Part shown: piece by piece, positions 60,854 through 64,000 of the stretch
Position numbering within the stretch: position 1 is the first letter of the stretch
Layout: every line of letters starts with the position of its first letter
Assembly (NCBI GenBank): GCA_022650485.1
Contig: JALCPP010000002.1
Coordinates: 184,007-248,006, forward strand
DNA from: Oscillospiraceae bacterium
Lineage (GTDB): Bacteria; Bacillota; Clostridia; Oscillospirales; Acutalibacteraceae
Length of the DNA: 64,000 nucleotides
Direction of reading: 5' to 3'
Notes under the pieces: model-generated
What the model was told of the DNA's origin: nothing
The model's database searches: none
The model's input: the letters and a program-made list of their open reading frames with translations, nothing else
Program-made: the position numbers and the translations under genes

Positions 60854-60885
60854 AACGAGCCTTCCCGGTACCGGGAAGGCTCGTT
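60854..60885 (-). terminator. Terminator of the ketopantoate-reductase gene
   Basis: AACGAGCCTTCCCGGT / ACCGGGAAGGCTCGTT, a perfect 16-bp palindrome. Confidence 0.75.
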
Positions 60886-60897
60886 GTCGCTGTCATC

Positions 60898-61815
60898 TTA
60901 TTTTTCATATTGTGCTTCAATGCTATGCAGCAGCAAAAGCAGCACATGGTTGACCGGGGTTGGAATATGGAGCGTACTGCCCAGTTCCTCGGCAGTACCG
61001 GCAAAATAGTCGGCTTCTGTTTTGCGTTTTGCCTCCACATCCTGCAGCATGGAAGTTTTTCCCTTCGAGGAAAAATTACTCATGGACTGTTCCAGTTCCA
61101 GCGCGTCCTTTTCGCTCAGGTCGATGCCGGAGGCACCGGCCAGTGCGACCACTTCCATCATCGCTTCGTGAAATAAAGCCAGGGTGGAGGGAACAGCAGT
61201 CATGGTTCCGTAAGGGGACCGGGTGACGGCGGATACCTGGTTAACGCCGACATTCAGCATCCATTTTTTCCAGACTGCGCGGATCATATCTGTGCAGACT
61301 TCAGCGCGGATGCCAGCGCCGGTCAGATAATTGCGCACGGCTGCAACTTCCGGTGTCACAACGGCATTTTTGGCTTCGCCGAACTGAATCACGCCGTCTT
61401 TCGTATGAATCACGCCGTTTCCTTTGCGAACCGCGTCGATGTAAATGGCAAGCCCATACAGCACTTTGTTTTCCGGAAAGGCGGTTTGCAGCCGTCGGCG
61501 CGCGGTGATTCCGTTTAAGAGCGGGAGCAGTACCGTGCCGGGGCTGACAAAGCCGCGGAGATCCCGAATGGCTTGATCCAGCTGATAATTTTTAACACAT
61601 ACCAAGACCAGGTTGGGAACAAATTCTGTACCTGGTTCTACGATCTGTGGAAAAAAAGATGTGTCGTTGACCGTTACCCCGTTTACCTTTAGCCGCTCTG
61701 CGCGGCTGCCGCCGGCGATTGCGGCAAAGTTTTGGCCGTATGCCCGGTGCAGCAGGGCCCCGTAGACCGAACCGATGGCTCCCAGACCGATCATTGCGGA
61801 TTTTTTTATGCGCAT
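60898..61815 (-). CDS. 2-dehydropantoate 2-reductase family protein
   Basis: 305 residues. GLGAIGSVYGALLHRAY is the NADPH-binding GxGxxG; KNYQLDQAI and LLPLLNGI are family motifs, as are KKWMLNVGVNQVSA (catalytic Lys) and the helical C-terminus with SSKGKTSMLQDVEAKRKTEADYFAG (family signature). ATG at 61815 behind GGAGG is the better start; a 5' extension to 61851 has no site. Reduces ketopantoate to pantoate in the pantothenate pathway, or a similar keto acid. Confidence 0.85.
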   Translation of the reverse strand: MRIKKSAMIGLGAIGSVYGALLHRAYGQNFAAIAGGSRAERLKVNGVTVNDTSFFPQIVEPGTEFVPNLVLVCVKNYQLDQAIRDLRGFVSPGTVLLPLLNGITARRRLQTAFPENKVLYGLAIYIDAVRKGNGVIHTKDGVIQFGEAKNAVVTPEVAAVRNYLTGAGIRAEVCTDMIRAVWKKWMLNVGVNQVSAVTRSPYGTMTAVPSTLALFHEAMMEVVALAGASGIDLSEKDALELEQSMSNFSSKGKTSMLQDVEAKRKTEADYFAGTAEELGSTLHIPTPVNHVLLLLLHSIEAQYEK

Positions 61816-61861
61816 GATATTCCTCCGCGTCTTTTGCGCCGGACGTGTCAATCAATTGAAT

Positions 61862-63871
61862 TTATTTTTCCGGAGTGTTCTGATTTTCGTCCGACTGATT
61901 TTTCAGCTGAAATTGACCGACCAGTTTTTTCAGTACCTGCGCCTGACTGGACAGCTCTTCGCTTGCGGCAGCGCTTTCTTCCGCTGTGGCGGAGTTGGTC
62001 TGCACTACGCTGGAAATTTGCGATACGCCCGAGGATATCTGGCTGACTGCATCGGACTGCTGGACGGAGGCATTGGAAATGCTGTCGACTTTTTCAGAAA
62101 CGGTTTTGACACTACCGACTACGGCACCCAAAGATTCAGCCGTTTGATTTGCAATTTTTGAACCTTCCTCTACCTGGTTCAGGGTGTTTTCAATTAAAGC
62201 AGTGGTTTCTTTGGCGGCTTCCGAGCTTTTGGTTGCCAGGTTGCGCACTTCGTCCGCTACAACCGCAAAGCCCTTGCCTGCGTCACCGGCCCTTGCCGCC
62301 TCGACAGCGGCGTTCAAAGCGAGAATGTTGGTTTGAAACGCAATATCTTGAATCGTTTTGATGATTTTGCTGATTTCACTCGAAGAGTCATTAATCCGGC
62401 TCATGGCAGATACCATTTCATTCATATGCTGGTTGCTTTCTTCTATTTCAGATGTGACATGTACCATGTTTTCATTTGCTTTTGCGGCATTCTTCGCATT
62501 GTTTTTCGCATGGCTCGAAATTTCTGCGACGGTTGCGGACAGCTGTTCAATGGAGCTGGCCTGCTCCGTAGCGCCTTGTGCCAGTGCCTGCGAACCTGCG
62601 GAAACCTGCTGGGAGCCGCTTGCAATCTGGTCGGAAGAACCGTTGATTTGTGACATGATGTTGTTCAGCGCTTCTATAATAAAGTTCAGAGATTTTTCAA
62701 TGGGAATAAAATCGCCTTTAAACTGATTTTGATTTTGCACAAGCAGGTTTCCGTATGCGATTTCTCGCAGCACTTTCCGGATTTCCTCAATATATCCGCG
62801 TAATCCAATAACGGTTTTATTGAGCGCAGAAGCCAGAACAGCGGTTTCGTCCTTGGCTTTTACCTTTATGGTATCGGTGTGCAGGTCACCGGTCGACAGC
62901 AGCTTGAGTCTGTTACAAACGGCTAAAATCGGGTTGGCAATGGACTTTGCAAGAATGATGGAAAGCACAATTCCCAGAATGATGCACAGCAGTGAGGCTA
63001 TGCCAAGGCCAATGACGGAAGTCCGGATGGATGATGTCATTTCCACAATTGGTGCCACAACGCCGTATGCCCAGCCGTCCGTGCCCTGAATGGGGGCGTA
63101 ATAGCAGATGCGGTCACCTGTTTCATATGAGTAGACTTCCGTTCCTTTTTTTCCTTCGGCCATATGTTTGTAAACAACGGCTGCAGTGGCGTAAGAAGAA
63201 TCGGTTTTGGCCATATTAATAAAGTTTGTGCGGCTTTCCACCAGCTTTGGGCGGATATTTGCGATCAGGGTTCCTTCCTTGTCGGTGATGAAAACGTTTC
63301 CCGTTTCTCCTATTACGATATTGCGGATAATGTCGCTGTAAACTTGGGGGTCTATGATTGCCATGACAATTCCGTTAAAATTATTATCATTGGAAACGGG
63401 GGTGCAGGCAATCACACAGAGCTTTTTGTTGATGTCATATGTCGTGCCGGACAGATAGGTTCCCCCGACCATGGTCCTTTTAAAATAGGTTTGGTCCGCA
63501 ATATTCTTGCCGTTCAGGTCGGTGTCGCTGCTGAGGATGGTTCCGTCGCTTGTCACAAGGCTCAGGGATTGATACCCAAGCTGTTCCTTTTGTGCATCGA
63601 GGCGTTCCAGCCATTTGTCCTGGGAAAGGTTGGGGTTGCCGATATCGTCGGACTGCGCGACGGATTGAATATGAATTTTCATATTGTTCAGAGAAGTGCT
63701 GATTGCAATATCCGCTGTTTTTCCAATGGCATTCAGATCATTTTCAACGTTTTCCGTAATGCTTTGGTAGGTAGAGTAAATGCCAACGGCAAGGTTCAGC
63801 ACAGCGGTGATAAATACGATTCCCACAATACATACGATCAGCTTTTTCTTCAGCGATTTAAACCGATTCAT
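61862..63871 (-). CDS. Methyl-accepting chemotaxis protein
   Basis: 669 residues. TM1 near 10-32, a double-Cache-like extracellular domain ([35 protein letters not shown]), TM2 near 280-305, HAMP, and the cytoplasmic signalling domain with the hairpin tip [23 protein letters not shown] and [17 protein letters not shown]. No C-terminal receptor pentapeptide. A sigma-D-like promoter lies upstream. Its ligand is unknown; dCache domains often bind amino acids or carboxylates. Confidence 0.92.
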   Translation of the reverse strand: MNRFKSLKKKLIVCIVGIVFITAVLNLAVGIYSTYQSITENVENDLNAIGKTADIAISTSLNNMKIHIQSVAQSDDIGNPNLSQDKWLERLDAQKEQLGYQSLSLVTSDGTILSSDTDLNGKNIADQTYFKRTMVGGTYLSGTTYDINKKLCVIACTPVSNDNNFNGIVMAIIDPQVYSDIIRNIVIGETGNVFITDKEGTLIANIRPKLVESRTNFINMAKTDSSYATAAVVYKHMAEGKKGTEVYSYETGDRICYYAPIQGTDGWAYGVVAPIVEMTSSIRTSVIGLGIASLLCIILGIVLSIILAKSIANPILAVCNRLKLLSTGDLHTDTIKVKAKDETAVLASALNKTVIGLRGYIEEIRKVLREIAYGNLLVQNQNQFKGDFIPIEKSLNFIIEALNNIMSQINGSSDQIASGSQQVSAGSQALAQGATEQASSIEQLSATVAEISSHAKNNAKNAAKANENMVHVTSEIEESNQHMNEMVSAMSRINDSSSEISKIIKTIQDIAFQTNILALNAAVEAARAGDAGKGFAVVADEVRNLATKSSEAAKETTALIENTLNQVEEGSKIANQTAESLGAVVGSVKTVSEKVDSISNASVQQSDAVSQISSGVSQISSVVQTNSATAEESAAASEELSSQAQVLKKLVGQFQLKNQSDENQNTPEK

Positions 63872-63946
63872 ATCAATACTTCCTTTAGTTTAGATTTAGC
63901 AGCGCTTTTTTAATTCCGTCTATTTCCTTCTAACCCTTACTTTATA

Positions 63947-63973
63947 ATATCGTCTTAAATAAGTAATAATTTA
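63947..63973 (-). promoter_or_regulatory. Sigma-D (flagellar sigma-28) type promoter
   Basis: On the minus strand TAAA-N15-GACGATAT matches the sigma-D consensus TAAA-N15-GCCGATAT with a single mismatch. It lies 76 bases before the chemotaxis receptor start. Confidence 0.75.
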
Positions 63974-64000
63974 ATATTTTTCTGACAAACTTTGACAAAC

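Noticed and set aside
1..64000. CRISPR array
   Set aside because: No series of regularly spaced repeats and no Cas-like protein.
1..64000. tRNA or rRNA genes
   Set aside because: No cloverleaf-like or ribosomal segment recognised; a GAAAACTGAATA phrase near 48447 is too short to mean anything.

Overview
The window looks like a low-to-moderate GC member of the Bacillota, class Clostridia. Gene families, strong AGGAGG-type ribosome binding sites, TTG/GTG starts and consensus TTGACA/TATAAT promoters all fit. From the left edge to about 53.5 kb it is one large integrative and conjugative element (ICE) whose left end lies outside the window. From about 53.6 to 57.2 kb is a graveyard of decayed insertion sequences and a resolvase. 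From about 58 kb to the right edge is ordinary chromosome: an HNH endonuclease gene, a PucR-type regulator, a ketopantoate-reductase family gene and a chemotaxis receptor.

ICE layout, left to right. (1) 0-10.6 kb: a Tad/Flp-like export module (ParA-like C-terminus, CpaF ATPase, TadB, TadC, two pilin-like proteins, two anchored or secreted proteins) ending in a VirB2-like small membrane protein. One secreted-protein gene is split by a 2.7-kb group II intron; exact removal of the intron restores the frame. (2) 10.6-24.6 kb: three cargo cassettes, each ending in a related repeat (core CTGGACGATACTTGGGATGTAG) that resembles the 3' end of the VirB2-like gene. Cassette 1 has MarR, a MATE-VOC fusion and a ferric-reductase-like flavoprotein, with an IS and several gene remnants. 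Cassette 2 is cadmium/zinc efflux (CadA/CadC) plus a broken sigma factor. Cassette 3 is nitrosative/redox stress (Crp/Fnr regulator, two-part permease with a ferredoxin tail, cupin, rubredoxin, Hcp). (3) 24.7-37.8 kb: the core type IV secretion operon (VirB6-like, PrgI, VirB4, M23 hydrolase) mixed with accessory genes: a split, overprinted C5 DNA methyltransferase, an amidoligase/cyclotransferase pair and a HipBA-like toxin-antitoxin pair. (4) 37.8-45.6 kb: candidate oriT, ribbon-helix-helix accessory protein, MobP-type relaxase fused to Sel1 repeats, toprim protein, a reverse-oriented possible HEPN gene, VirD4 coupling protein and HTH protein. (5) 45.8-53.4 kb: ImmA/ImmR-type control, an unknown regulator-like gene, a sigma-like factor behind an apparent translational attenuator, and three tandem serine recombinases whose middle member lacks the catalytic domain.

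Integration: ImmR/ImmA and the sigma-like factor probably decide excision and transfer. The relaxase and its partner act at the 37.8-38.2 kb region, VirD4 hands DNA to the VirB4/VirB6/PrgI channel, the M23 enzyme opens the wall, and the Tad-like module may build a surface fibre. Many intrinsic-terminator-like hairpins sit between consecutive transfer genes, which suggests attenuation or processive antitermination. All functions are inferred from sequence; no searches or structure predictions were run.
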